Shown: positions 17,629 through 26,587, counted from the first letter of the stretch. The stretch: 64,000 bases of DNA from an uncultured Chloroflexales bacterium (GCA_937902315.1 CALGUG010000008.1:62001-126000); one strand, 5' to 3'. The notes: generated by a model not told the origin, from the letters alone. Program-made: numbers and translations.

Positions 17629-17657
17629 ATTCTACCATAAAAGTGGTATGCTCTCAA
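17629..17657 (-). promoter_or_regulatory. Sigma-70-type promoter for pdxS
   Basis: On the minus strand TTGAGA (17652-17657), a 17-base spacer, and TAGAAT (17629-17634). The predicted transcript leader is about 110 bases. Upstream, 17660-18244, the sequence contains only a fragment of the MITE A landmark (TCTTCGGCAGAGCGG near 17928) and no gene I can support. Confidence 0.6.
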
Positions 17658-18244
17658 TAGACAATAGGGCGAAGTAGACCATACCAATTGTGCTATTTCT
17701 GTTCTAAAAGAGCTAAATGTATCTACCAATTTGGCTAAAAATACTGAGCAAGTGGTACCACTTAATGACCCTACCATTTTTTGCAGGTGGGCGAAAATCG
17801 GCTTTGAAACTCTAAAAAATTGCTTCCTTCGTAAGCTAAGTATCGCTTGTTAGTATGCTGAAGCGGCCTTGTTGGTTTAAGCGCTAATGGAGTGGTACTG
17901 AAAGCGGCTGAGAGCTTTTGGTTTTTGGTCTTCGGCAGAGCGGGCTGCTTTGAGTCTCGGCCTTGTTTTGATTGTCGGGCCAAGCAGGCGCTTTGAAAGC
18001 GAAACTAGCTAAGCTGCCCTCTGTAGCGTTTAAAAAGTGGCTTGGAAAGAAAAAAGCTAGAAAAAGTCCACAGCTTTTGAGCCAGCTTGGGCCTAGCAAA
18101 AAGCGTGCAAAGCGCATCAGAATGCAAGAAAGCATGGATCTAAGCAAAAGTTGCAAAGTCGAGAAGAATGTGCTATTATAGCGGCGTTGGAATGCAGGTG
18201 GTGTGTCAACGCACTCGTACTTGTAAGGTACATCTGTATTTTGT

Positions 18245-18319
18245 AGGGGTGTAGGCTCAACGGTAAACCGCCGGTCTCCAAAACCGGTTTTCAGGGTTCG
18301 AATCCCTGCGCCCCTGCCA
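18245..18319 (+). tRNA. trnW: tRNA-Trp (CCA anticodon)
   Basis: Acceptor arms AGGGGTG and CGCCCCT pair, the anticodon stem CCGGT/ACCGG encloses CTCCAAA giving anticodon CCA, and the T arm holds GGTTCGAATCC. The 3' CCA is encoded (18317-18319). Confidence 0.95.
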
Positions 18320-18338
18320 AAGGATCGTACCCTTGTAC

Positions 18339-18424
18339 GGAGCGATGGCCGAGTGGTTTAAGGCAGCTGTCTTGAAAACAGCCACACGCAAGTGTCGTGG
18401 GTTCGAATCCCACTCGCTCCTCCA
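18339..18424 (+). tRNA. trnS: tRNA-Ser (UGA anticodon)
   Basis: Acceptor arms GGAGCGA/TCGCTCC, anticodon stem GCTGT/ACAGC around CTTGAAA (anticodon TGA), a long variable arm as in tRNA-Ser, T arm GGGTTCGAATCCC, and encoded CCA at the end. It lies 19 bases after tRNA-Trp. Confidence 0.95.
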
Positions 18425-18445
18425 GTTCCGATAGCTTAATAGTAT

Positions 18446-18535
18446 GGGGAGGTCGCATAGTGGCCTAGTGCGGCGGTTTGCTAAACCGCTATAGGAGCAA
18501 TCCTATCGAGGGTTCGAATCCCTCCCTCCCCGCCA
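18446..18535 (+). tRNA. trnS: tRNA-Ser (GCU anticodon)
   Basis: Acceptor arms GGGGAGG/CCTCCCC, anticodon stem GCGGT/ACCGC around TTGCTAA (anticodon GCT), a long variable arm (TATAGGAGCAATCCTATC), T arm and encoded CCA. Confidence 0.95.
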
Positions 18536-18565
18536 CCAGCTTTCTAAAGCTAGACCAAACTGAAG

Positions 18566-18603
18566 CAGTCCGCAAGGTAGGCCACCTTGACGGGCTGTTT
18601 TTC
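18566..18603 (+). terminator. Intrinsic terminator of the tRNA cluster
   Basis: CAGTCCG...CGGGCTG with an inner CAAGGT/ACCTTG stem, followed by TTTTT; 30 bases after the last tRNA. Confidence 0.75.
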
Positions 18604-18779
18604 TTTGCCCAAAACTCCGCCAAGCAATCCCCAAGATCGCGTTATTATCGCTGCCCTCAGCGCCTATCGCTTACCTCCCTCGATCTGTTACCGACTGCAC
18701 CCAGACCTTTCCCAAAACCGAATATAAGCAACAAAAAACAGCCCCATAGATTAAGAGGCTGCTCTCTTTTGAGAAGATT

Positions 18780-18850
18780 GAGGGACTGGCCAAGCTTCTT
18801 CTTCTGATCAAGGGCTCAACTACTGCCCACTGTTCGTCGGTGATGTCCAT
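18780..18850 (-). pseudogene. Remnant of an IS transposase, N-terminus only
   Basis: From the ATG at 18850 on the minus strand the reading frame gives MDITDEQWAVVEPLIRR, the hallmark start of IS5/IS4-group transposases (DUF4096-type, usually ..LTDEQWA.LEPLLP). After about 20 codons the likeness is lost and the frame stops near 18672 after unrelated residues. A Shine-Dalgarno AAAGGAG is still present upstream. Only a 5' fragment of the transposase gene remains. Confidence 0.7.
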
Positions 18851-18925
18851 TTCTGTCTCCTTTCTCTTCTCACTGGAGACAGTATACCGTTTTTGAGATA
18901 ACTTCTAGCAATTTCCTTATCTCTG

Positions 18926-19000
18926 ATACCAAATTCGGTTGATTAGGTTCTCTTTGGCCTTCGGCAGAGCGGAACGTGACTCTTTTTGTTGTGTGAGATT
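18926..19000 (+). mobile_element. MITE-like element A, left half only
   Basis: The left end ATACCAAATTCGGTTGATT and the interior GGCCTTCGGCAGAGCGGAACGTGACTC are present, followed by GTTGTGTGAGATT, which resembles one arm of a P palindrome; the right half is missing. The gap 18851-19582 also contains repeat B copy 5 and the MarR promoter. Confidence 0.7.
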
Positions 19001-19199
19001 GGAATTCAGTATTGTCCAAGCGGTTGAGCATAATATGAACATGAGTAAGAGTGCGAGCAACGATGTACGCTGAAAGGTATTCATAGACCCTCGTTTTTGC
19101 TATAACAATCTATGGGTAGAGCAATGCTTCCATTATTTCCTTGAGAATGCTTTCCTCTTTAATTACTTTACGAAAATTGCGGCAGATGATTATCCAAAA

Positions 19200-19255
19200 G
19201 AAGGGCATAACCGCGTCCGCCTACGGCTACCAACATTCCGCCCATCCAACGAGGT
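19200..19255 (+). repeat. Repeat B copy 5 (core 19213-19229)
   Basis: An exact core, then CCAACATTCCGCCCATCCAACGAGG. It lies about 215 bases after the partial MITE A. Confidence 0.85.
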
Positions 19256-19401
19256 TGTATCTACCTGTGGACAGCGCCACCCAAAAGCGAAATGTATCAG
19301 ATACTTAGAGCAGCTCTGGCTCGCTTGTCTCGTGTTGTTCCGTGCGCATGGAAATCCTCCTCTCTCCGATAAAGCTCCTATGCATATGAGCTAAATATCA
19401 T

Positions 19402-19430
19402 TTGACATGCCTATATGGGGGTGATATACT
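19402..19430 (+). promoter_or_regulatory. Consensus sigma-70 promoter upstream of the MarR gene
   Basis: TTGACA (19402-19407), a 17-base spacer, and TATACT (19425-19430). This is close to the ideal housekeeping promoter, 150 bases before the MarR start. Confidence 0.8.
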
Positions 19431-19436
19431 TTAAGA

Positions 19437-19509
19437 CATTGAATATCAACTACGTCTACTAACAATAACTTAGACTATTTCACCCCAAGATGATTCGCGA
19501 TATTCAATG
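19437..19509. promoter_or_regulatory. Inverted 11-bp repeat around the MarR transcription start
   Basis: CATTGAATATC (19437-19447) and GATATTCAATG (19499-19509) are exact inverted copies 51 bases apart. The first starts at the predicted +1 position. It could be an operator pair for autoregulation by MarR, or a leader stem. Confidence 0.5.
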
Positions 19510-19582
19510 ATGCTCAACAGCTCTAGTGAGTCTGGCTGTTGATCCTTGCCGCAAATGTACTCTCTGATTAGGAAGACCAGCG

Positions 19583-20068
19583 ATGCAGTCGCCGCACGAG
19601 TCCCTCAGTAAGATCGAGCAAATCGAGCAAGCGATTATGCAGATTAGCTGGCTCAGCCAGCGACAGTTTATGCAGCTGTTGGATGAAGAACGATTTCGGC
19701 TGACAGTACCGCAGTTCTACACACTGCTTCATCTACACCAGGCCGAAGGCCCGTGTAAGATGACGGAACTAGCCGAATTGACCCATCAGTCTGCAGCTTC
19801 ATTAACAGGAGTTGTTGATCGCTTGCTGGAAAAAGAGCTAGTTGAGCGCACCCGTCACGAGCGCGACCGTCGTCAGGTGATGGTGGTTGTGACAGCTAAA
19901 GGCAGTCATCTACTGAGAGAGATCAAACAAGCTCGCAATGAGCAGATGCAAGCTGCTCTAGCCAGTTTGGGAAGCGAGCATATGGATCTCCTCCAAGAGA
20001 TGCTCAACCATGTGCTCGAGGGGATGGTTTTAGTACTTGAACGCGGCGACCGCCAACGATGGGCTTAG
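19583..20068 (+). CDS. MarR-family transcriptional regulator
   Basis: This 161-residue protein has the MarR winged helix-turn-helix: helices around LTVPQFYTLLHLHQ, recognition region MTELAELTHQSAASLTGVVDRL, and the wing ERTRHERDRRQVMVVVTAKG. Flanking helices would form the dimer interface. MarR proteins are ligand-responsive repressors, often of stress or efflux genes. The nearest downstream gene is lon, 168 bases away; co-regulation is possible but not shown. The ATG is supported by GGAAG. Confidence 0.88.
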   Translation: MQSPHESLSKIEQIEQAIMQISWLSQRQFMQLLDEERFRLTVPQFYTLLHLHQAEGPCKMTELAELTHQSAASLTGVVDRLLEKELVERTRHERDRRQVMVVVTAKGSHLLREIKQARNEQMQAALASLGSEHMDLLQEMLNHVLEGMVLVLERGDRQRWA

Positions 20069-20236
20069 GCCGCTTGAAGATCAAAAAACTGTTACTAGTA
20101 TGCTCGAAAGTACTAGAGAGCTAAAGAATTAAGCTAAAACCTTATCTTGAGAAAACAACAAACGAGCGAACTGATATTACTCCCTTTTTGATAGTGCCTA
20201 TCAGGCCGAATGAAGCTCGAGAAATGAGGAAACCTA

Positions 20237-22615
20237 ATGAGTGAAACACTCATGCCTGAAGAACTAGATCTACCTTTGGTCGTATTGGGCGGCGAATTGG
20301 TGATTATGCCCTATATGACCGTTCCACTCCAGGTCGGGCAGGGTAAGTCATACCGTGCTATGGAACAAGCCTGTGAAGAAGATCATAAGGTTCTCTTGAT
20401 TTTCGTGCCTGACGATCAGATCGAAGGCTATAAGACAGGCCAGCAGCAGGAACTTCCGCCGATCGGTGTGATCGCTAAGTTGGAGGAGTTTATCAAGCTG
20501 CCGGACAACAGCGTGCGGATCATTCTGGAAGGACAGACCCGCGCCCGCCTGCTTGAAACGCTTCAGAGCGATCCGTTCTATCGTGTACGCTGCCAAGTTC
20601 TGCAAGACAGCGAGACGGTTGGCATGGAAGTCGAAGCCTTGATGGATACCGTCAAGCAGCAAGTCGATGAGTTTGTCGATCACTTGGGTGAAGTGCCGCA
20701 GGAAGCGGTCGCCTTTGTGCATCGCATCGACAAGCCCGGTCACTTGGCCGACATCGTCACCTATGGTCCAGCCTTCGACTTCAAAGATCGCATCGAGATT
20801 TTGCACGCGCTCGATCCTGAAGAGCGTCTGCGCAAAGTTCACACCATCTTGGCGCGCCAGATCGAACTGCTCAAGCTGCGCCAGAAGATCCAGCAAGACA
20901 CCAAAGAGGTCTTGGATCAGAGCCAGCGCGAATACTTCCTGCGCGAGCAGATGCGCGTGATTCGCCGCGAGCTTGGTGAAGATGACGATAGCGACGATCC
21001 GATCGATGAGCTGCGCCGCAAGATCAACGCGCTCGATGCGCCCGATTACGTCAAAGAGCAGGCCCTTCACGAGGTCAAGCGCCTCAGCCAGCAGGGTATG
21101 AACAGCCCTGAAGCAGGTGTGATTCGCACTTACCTCGACTGGATCTTGAACCTGCCCTGGGCTGATGAGGAGTTCCCCGAGATCAGCATCAATTCGGCTC
21201 AAGAGGTGCTCGACGCCGATCACTACGGTCTCGAGAAGGTTAAAGAGCGTATTTTGGAATATCTGGCTGTGCGTAAGCTGGCTGGTAACAAGATGCGTTC
21301 GCCCATTCTCTGTTTCGTTGGCCCGCCCGGAGTTGGTAAGACCAGCTTGGGTCGCTCGATCGCGCGCGCTTTGAGCCGCCAGTTCGTGCGCACGTCGCTG
21401 GGTGGTATCCGCGACGAGGCTGAGATCCGTGGTCACCGTCGTACCTACATCGGTGCGATGCCGGGCCGCGTGATCCAAGGTATGAAGACCGCCAAGAGCA
21501 AGAGCCCGGTCTACATCCTCGACGAGATCGACAAAGTGGGCCAAGACTACCGTGGCGATCCGACTTCGGCTCTGCTGGAAGTGCTCGATCCCGAGCAGAA
21601 CAGCGCCTTTAGCGATCACTACCTTGAGATCCCCTATGATCTCTCGCAGGTGGTCTTTATCGCCACTGCCAACCAGCTCGACCCGATCCCTGGCCCGCTG
21701 CGCGACCGTATGGAAGTGATCGAGATCGGCGGCTACACCGAAGACGAGAAGCTGGGCATCGCTCGTGGTTTCTTGGTCAAGAAGCAGCGCGAGTTCCACG
21801 GTCTCACCGAGGAGCAGCTCACCATCACCGATGGCGCTCTGCTCAAGCTGATTCGCGAATACACCCGCGAAGCTGGTGTACGTAACCTCGAGCGCGAGTT
21901 GGCCAGCCTGTGCCGCAAGGTCGCTCGCAAGGTCGCTCAAATGGCCGATGAGGTGGATGAAAACGGAGAGAAGGTCGATATCTCCAAGCTCCACTTCACG
22001 ATCGATAGCGACGATGTGAAGAGCTACCTTGGCCCAGAGCGCTACAGCTACGGTTTGGCCGAAGAGAAAGACGAAGTCGGTGTGGCGACTGGAGTAACAT
22101 GGTCGCCGATGGGCGGCGATGTGCTCTCGATTGAGGTGCTGCCAGTGCGTGGCAAGGGTGGCTTCCAACTGACCGGTCAGTTGGGTGATGTCATGAAGGA
22201 ATCGGCTCAAGCAGCGCTCTCGTATGCGCGCTCGCGAGCCGAACAGTTCGGCGTCGATCCGAACTACTTCGAAGAGCACAACATCCACATTCACGTTCCG
22301 GAAGGCGCTCAGCCCAAGGAAGGCCCTTCGGCGGGTATCACGCTGACGACGGCGCTGATCTCGGCTATGACCGGCAAGCCAGTGCGCCGCGACGTAGCGA
22401 TGACGGGCGAAGTAACCTTGCGTGGCAAGGTGCTGCCGATCGGTGGTTTGAAGGAGAAGACACTGGCTGCTCACCGCGCCGGTATCAAGACCTTCATCTT
22501 GCCGAAGGATAACGCCAAAGATATCGTCGAGCTGCCCGACAAAGTGCGCCAGGATCTTCAGTTGATCCCGGTCTCGTCTATGGACGAAGTGTTGAAGATC
22601 GCGCTCAGCTCGTAG
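20237..22615 (+). CDS. lon: ATP-dependent protease La (Lon)
   Basis: The 792-residue cytoplasmic protease degrades misfolded and regulatory proteins. It has the LonA order: N-terminal substrate-binding domain (~10-205), coiled-coil helices (~210-300), AAA+ domain with Walker A GPPGVGKT (362-369) and Walker B VYILDEIDK, then the protease domain with Ser698 in GPSAG and Lys741 in GGLKEK, the catalytic dyad. Length is typical. The ATG follows GAGGAAACCTA. A terminator follows. Confidence 0.97.
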   Translation: MSETLMPEELDLPLVVLGGELVIMPYMTVPLQVGQGKSYRAMEQACEEDHKVLLIFVPDDQIEGYKTGQQQELPPIGVIAKLEEFIKLPDNSVRIILEGQTRARLLETLQSDPFYRVRCQVLQDSETVGMEVEALMDTVKQQVDEFVDHLGEVPQEAVAFVHRIDKPGHLADIVTYGPAFDFKDRIEILHALDPEERLRKVHTILARQIELLKLRQKIQQDTKEVLDQSQREYFLREQMRVIRRELGEDDDSDDPIDELRRKINALDAPDYVKEQALHEVKRLSQQGMNSPEAGVIRTYLDWILNLPWADEEFPEISINSAQEVLDADHYGLEKVKERILEYLAVRKLAGNKMRSPILCFVGPPGVGKTSLGRSIARALSRQFVRTSLGGIRDEAEIRGHRRTYIGAMPGRVIQGMKTAKSKSPVYILDEIDKVGQDYRGDPTSALLEVLDPEQNSAFSDHYLEIPYDLSQVVFIATANQLDPIPGPLRDRMEVIEIGGYTEDEKLGIARGFLVKKQREFHGLTEEQLTITDGALLKLIREYTREAGVRNLERELASLCRKVARKVAQMADEVDENGEKVDISKLHFTIDSDDVKSYLGPERYSYGLAEEKDEVGVATGVTWSPMGGDVLSIEVLPVRGKGGFQLTGQLGDVMKESAQAALSYARSRAEQFGVDPNYFEEHNIHIHVPEGAQPKEGPSAGITLTTALISAMTGKPVRRDVAMTGEVTLRGKVLPIGGLKEKTLAAHRAGIKTFILPKDNAKDIVELPDKVRQDLQLIPVSSMDEVLKIALSS

Positions 22616-22636
22616 TAGTTGCTTCGATCTCAACAG

Positions 22637-22670
22637 TGGCCTCTACCTAGTACGGTAGAGGCCATTTTAT
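22637..22670 (+). terminator. Intrinsic terminator after lon
   Basis: TGGCCTCTACC (22637-22647) pairs exactly with GGTAGAGGCCA (22654-22664), followed by TTTTAT. The rest of the 22616-22945 gap shows nothing I recognise. Confidence 0.8.
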
Positions 22671-22945
22671 TTGCGAATGTTTATTTAAAATAGGTTAAAA
22701 ATGACCTCCTAGAGCATTGAATTATAGAGCGGCTTATATTAAGATAGCAGAGAAGTTGGATGCTCGTCGTCCCTCGCTAGTTGGCGAGTATCACTGTTTT
22801 CTTCGGATTTTCCAGTTGTTCCTGTTGATCAAGTGTAGCAGATTAAAAGCGCGATTCTTCTGCTTTGAAGGAAGATGAACGCTTTATTTGAATAGTATGC
22901 GCTTGGCAATCTGGAATCTCGATCTCAATCACGAAGGGACAAACC

Positions 22946-24466
22946 ATGACACGGGTAGCTTGGCACCTCTCTGCACTTTTGGTTGTATGTCTTGTTGGAA
23001 GCTTGTTCTCTGCTAGACCCCTAGCCGCGCAATCGAATCTGACCCTGATCGATTTCGAAACGGGTGTTGATCGCCAGCCGATTCGTAGCAGTATACCGGG
23101 CTTAAATTTTAGCAATTCTGACGGAAATGATTGGCTGTATGGCGATGTCCGTACAGGCAACTACAATGCCCCTTATCCCAACGATTGCCCCGATTTTGAT
23201 GGCCAGTGTGCCTACAATGTCTCGGGCAATTTTTTTGCTTGGATGGGCCAAGCGAGCGGAGATGGAAAGATAGATTTCACCGCTGGGAACACAACCCGTT
23301 TTGAGGCTGATTTCTCTACTGCTGAAGAGCTGAAGATAGAAGCCTACGATCAAGACGGTATGAAGTTCGTTTCTGTCACGGTCGATCCGAATATTCGTAC
23401 TGGTAATTTTGGACACGTTCGGATCGAAGCGCCTTCGGGCAAACGAATCGCCTCGATTGTTATCAAAGGTAGCCAAAATCGTTGGCTTATGGATAACCTC
23501 CTGACGGATGCTTCCGTCTCTGCAGATCCCCCAAGCGAGCCAGCAAAGCCGTCTAAACCCGATAAACCCGACAAGAAGAAGCACTCTGCCTCGGTTAAAG
23601 TCTATCAGCGCGTGACGCCCAACCGTGTTGCCGCTCGCAATGGTATCGTTCACTACCATTTCGCTTCGGTAAACCCCGGGCGTGGCGATGCCAAGCGGAT
23701 CGTGGTTCGCATGAATATCAATGTGGTTCATCTGCATATCATCGATGCCGACTTTGGCTCTGCGGGTGGCTGGATCAGCAAAATAGGCCAAGACTATATC
23801 GAGTTCGAGTTTGGACGCCAGCCCCATGGTAGCGATGCGCTCATGGCCAATATTCGCTTCCGGGTCTCGCCCGATGCGCCTAACGGCACCCAGTTGGGAG
23901 GTCGAGTGACCTATCGCTGGTACGACGATAACGGCGGAGGCTCGGGTCAAAGCAACGATCTTTCGATCGTAGTTGGCGACGAAGAGCAGCATAGCGAGCA
24001 CGAGGAGATGCTGGTCGAGCGTGATGGTGAGGGTCGCACCTTCACCTGTACGCAGTTCATTCCGCGTGAGCCGGTTGCCTTCTGGTATAACACGCCCGAT
24101 GGCAAAGTCGTTCAGCTCGAAACCATCGAGGCCGACGATCACGGCAAGCTAATACTGATCTTTAAGACCAAAGGCAAAGGGCTGCATAAAGGACGCCACT
24201 TAATGGTCGGGCGCGGCCACTGGTCGGGCATTATCGTGATCGGCGAATTTGTGATCGATGACGCTGAAGCTGAAGCGGACGATGACGCTAACACTGGCGA
24301 TGATCAAGTCGATGAGGATAGCACAGTCGACGAGGGCAGCGCGAACGATGATCAAGCCGACGAAGGAAACTCGGGCGATGATCAAGCCGACGAAGGAAAC
24401 TCGGGCGATGATCAAGCCGACGAAGGAAACTCGGGCGATGATCAAGCTGATCAAGGAAATGGCTAG
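22946..24466 (+). CDS. Secreted protein with beta-sandwich domains and acidic repeat tail
   Basis: The 506-residue protein has a Sec signal peptide (residues 1-29, ending ARPLAAQ). Residues ~30-190 look like a lectin-type jelly roll (LIDFETG..., then a segment with paired Cys in NDCPDFDGQCAYN). A Pro/Lys linker (PSEPAKPSKPDKPDKKK) leads to a second beta-sandwich at ~213-345 that resembles cohesin-like or DUF11-like modules. A third region (~355-430) ends in IVIGEFVI. The tail (~435-506) is a strongly acidic Asp/Glu/Gln repeat. I assign no function; surface or matrix adhesion is a guess. No sorting signal or membrane anchor is visible at the C-terminus. Confidence 0.8.
   Translation: MTRVAWHLSALLVVCLVGSLFSARPLAAQSNLTLIDFETGVDRQPIRSSIPGLNFSNSDGNDWLYGDVRTGNYNAPYPNDCPDFDGQCAYNVSGNFFAWMGQASGDGKIDFTAGNTTRFEADFSTAEELKIEAYDQDGMKFVSVTVDPNIRTGNFGHVRIEAPSGKRIASIVIKGSQNRWLMDNLLTDASVSADPPSEPAKPSKPDKPDKKKHSASVKVYQRVTPNRVAARNGIVHYHFASVNPGRGDAKRIVVRMNINVVHLHIIDADFGSAGGWISKIGQDYIEFEFGRQPHGSDALMANIRFRVSPDAPNGTQLGGRVTYRWYDDNGGGSGQSNDLSIVVGDEEQHSEHEEMLVERDGEGRTFTCTQFIPREPVAFWYNTPDGKVVQLETIEADDHGKLILIFKTKGKGLHKGRHLMVGRGHWSGIIVIGEFVIDDAEAEADDDANTGDDQVDEDSTVDEGSANDDQADEGNSGDDQADEGNSGDDQADEGNSGDDQADQGNG
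24347..24450 (+). repeat. In-frame 30-bp tandem repeat in the secreted protein
   Basis: Three identical 30-base units (24347-24376, 24377-24406, 24407-24436) and a partial fourth, encoding DDQADEGNSG. Exact identity implies recent expansion, and unit number probably varies between strains. Confidence 0.9.
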
Positions 24467-24502
24467 ATTCTAAGGTAAGATCGATTTAAGAGCTTGTATC
24501 CA

Positions 24503-24550
24503 AACCAAACCGTAGAAGTTGTCTAATCGACCTCTACGGTTTGGTTTTTT
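24503..24550 (+). terminator. Intrinsic terminator after the secreted protein gene
   Basis: AACCAAACCGTAGA (24503-24516) pairs exactly with TCTACGGTTTGGTT (24533-24546), running into TTTTTT. The AT-rich stretch 24551-24853 holds nothing else I recognise. Confidence 0.85.
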
Positions 24551-24853
24551 ATTGGAAATTTATGCGAGCTTTATTATCTATTTGCATTCTAAACATGATC
24601 GTAATTTTTATGCTTCTAGAGCTAATTAATCAATGATACATGTGAACAAGAAGTAAGTAATAAAAAACAAAAAATATCGTTTTATATTATGAGAACACTA
24701 TTTGTTGTGATTATTCCTTTCTTCACGGCTCGATACTCTCAGATAGTTAACAAATCCGTTAGATAAGGGCCTAACGAAGTTTCGATCGAATTGAACTTCG
24801 TTTGCTAGGATAATGCGGCGCTCTCCTTTTTATTAGGCTACAGGTGTATTACG

Positions 24854-25456
24854 ATGACAAACGAGCAGATTGAGGACCTCCAAGAGCAGTTGTTGTTCCT
24901 CCGAGAGCAGCTTGCCTATGCTTTGCAGCAGAAAGAAGAAATGGGGCCTAACACCCCTTTTTTGATTAGGCAGGTTATTCACGACAACCGCGCTGAGATA
25001 CGCAAGATCAAGACGGCTCTGAGTGTCGAGGGCATTGAAGTGGAGGATGATCCTGCTGATGAAGTTCCTGTAGCGAGTCAAGCGCTTCCTATAGGGAAGT
25101 TCCTGTTGAGGCGGATCGGAAAGTTATTAAGTTTTGGTCTCGGGCTTCTGCTTGTGGTTTTGCTGGGTTATGTTTTCGTATCTCTTTTAAAACCACAGCC
25201 CTTCACCTATATGTTTCGCATACAAGCGAAGCATACGCATCAAAATGTGGTCAATGCTCAGGTGAGCATCGAGCTGCAAGGCATTTTGCCAGCGATTCTG
25301 TATAGCGATGGCGAAGGTCTGTGTAGCTTCCGGTTTGATCGATCCTACCTGGGAAAATGGGCGCAGATTCGGGTTGAGGCTGTGGGATATCAATCGTTGG
25401 TACATGAGATCGAGCAGAGTGAGCATCAGATTCCAGAGGGTTGGGAAATAGATTAG
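24854..25456 (+). CDS. Coiled-coil membrane protein with C-terminal carboxypeptidase-regulatory-like domain
   Basis: The 200-residue protein has an N-terminal helical hairpin (residues 1-60: EQIEDLQEQLLFLREQLAYA, then a turn and DNRAEIRKIKTALS), a short acidic linker, one membrane helix at ~94-113, and a C-terminal beta domain (~118-195: VVNAQVSIELQG ... DGEGLCSFRF ... EAVGYQSLVHEI) that resembles carboxypeptidase-regulatory-like or PEGA-type folds. The helical hairpin resembles N-terminal segments I associate with NACHT/CHAT-type proteins of Chloroflexota and cyanobacteria; this is from memory and unproven. With no N-terminal leader, the helical part is probably cytoplasmic and the beta domain outside. 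Confidence 0.7.
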   Translation: MTNEQIEDLQEQLLFLREQLAYALQQKEEMGPNTPFLIRQVIHDNRAEIRKIKTALSVEGIEVEDDPADEVPVASQALPIGKFLLRRIGKLLSFGLGLLLVVLLGYVFVSLLKPQPFTYMFRIQAKHTHQNVVNAQVSIELQGILPAILYSDGEGLCSFRFDRSYLGKWAQIRVEAVGYQSLVHEIEQSEHQIPEGWEID

Positions 25457-25547
25457 TTGCCAGTTTGCAGACTGCTATAGCGAAGCGCCGAGTAATACAA
25501 ATCAGTTTAAAGATTTGCATTCTCGCAAAGAGAAAAAATGAGAGAAT

Positions 25548-25579
25548 GAGATATTTCGTGCATCAGCGCGAAATATCTC
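25548..25579. repeat. Palindrome P3
   Basis: GAGATATTTCGTGC (25548-25561) and GCGCGAAATATCTC (25566-25579) pair with one G-U. It lies just beyond the stop of the SanA-like gene, between convergent genes, and could act as a terminator there. Confidence 0.75.
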
Positions 25580-25591
25580 TAGCAACCGTTG

Positions 25592-26233
25592 TTACGAGAT
25601 ACCCTCGAAGGGGCCTAAGAAGCGTGGAAGTGGATGGCTGATATGCAGCTCCCAAAGAGCTTGAAGGCTGGCAGCGATTTCGCGTAGCTCGTAGCGCAGA
25701 ATCAAGATATCGGGGTAGCTGCCCCAATCGGGTGTGCCTAGACCAACTGCATCGATGCCCAACTGGCGACAACTGTAGACCGCGCGCGGCAGGTGGTAGG
25801 ATTGGGTGACTAACACGGCCCGCTCGACCCCGAAGATCTCTTTGGCGCGGTAGCAGCTATCGTAGGTGCGAAATCCCGCGTAATCACGGGTAATATCTTC
25901 TGCTGGAACCCCGCGCGCGATGGCATAATCGCGCATAACGGTGACTTCATCGTAGTTGACGGTGGAGTTATCGCCCGTCATCAAGAGCTTCTCAACGATG
26001 CCCAACTGATAGAGTTCGACTGCTGCTTGAATGCGTTCGGCCAAGATTCGCGAAGGCTGTCCATTGGGGCGAATACCTGCCCCAAAGACGATAGCGACGC
26101 GCTGTGGCGGCACATCTTGGGCGCGCCTATAGCGATAGTTGGCGGTGTTTTGGTGAAAGTAGAGCGAGATGCCGCCTAACAGAAGGCAAACGATAAGGGT
26201 CAAAACAAGCAGCCGAACTAGGATTGTGCGCAT
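25592..26233 (-). CDS. SanA/YdcF-family (DUF218) membrane-anchored protein
   Basis: The 213-residue protein has an N-terminal membrane anchor (residues 4-24) and a DUF218 Rossmann-like domain: VAIVFGAGIRPNGQPS, KLLMTGDNS, ITRDYAGFRTYDSCYRAKEIF and VTQSYHLPRAVYSCRQLGI. These are hallmark SanA segments. SanA-type proteins affect envelope integrity and vancomycin resistance in enterobacteria, by an unknown mechanism. I start it at the ATG 26233, preceded by GGGAG; an upstream in-frame start would add 15 residues. Confidence 0.85.
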   Translation of the reverse strand: MRTILVRLLVLTLIVCLLLGGISLYFHQNTANYRYRRAQDVPPQRVAIVFGAGIRPNGQPSRILAERIQAAVELYQLGIVEKLLMTGDNSTVNYDEVTVMRDYAIARGVPAEDITRDYAGFRTYDSCYRAKEIFGVERAVLVTQSYHLPRAVYSCRQLGIDAVGLGTPDWGSYPDILILRYELREIAASLQALWELHISHPLPRFLGPFEGIS

Positions 26234-26587
26234 GAACAAAACTCCCAAACATCCGCTCAGAGCGAAGAGATATACCAAATAGATAAACCAAGTCTCTCTG
26301 TATAACGCTCGCTTTCGCTAGATATGTTGCAGCTATGTAGAGCAAGGTGGAGGATAAAAAGTATAGCTGCTTTATATTAGAACATACTTGCTAAAAATAT
26401 TATACTGAGTGATGAATCAGAGCCTTTCAGAATGAAGAAATTCGCCATCACAGGACTCTTTTGTTGAGAATCTCTTTAATCGATGTTTGTCTGAATATAG
26501 CTTTGTCGATGTAAACAACTGTGTGAGACTTGGAATATTTTAGGAAAAATAAAACCCTCCGCGATCTATCTACAAAAGCGCAGACTT

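Noticed and set aside
17513..17640. Riboswitch-like leader ahead of pdxS
   Set aside because: The leader has no conserved aptamer elements I can recognise and no terminator before the gene.
17972..18181. A lysine-rich 69-codon frame upstream of the tRNAs
   Set aside because: No Shine-Dalgarno and no resemblance to a ribosomal or other small basic protein I know.
18245..18535. Possible integration site of a mobile island at the tRNA genes
   Set aside because: All three tRNAs are intact, no duplicated 3' end or integrase gene is visible nearby; only a transposase scrap is present.
20348..22633. A 761-codon open frame antisense to lon
   Set aside because: It is the mirror frame of a highly conserved gene; no Shine-Dalgarno, no protein family, and composition fits a codon-bias shadow.
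24347..24450. Regular 30-base repeats that might suggest a CRISPR array
   Set aside because: Units abut with no spacers and are in frame inside a coding gene; there are no cas genes.
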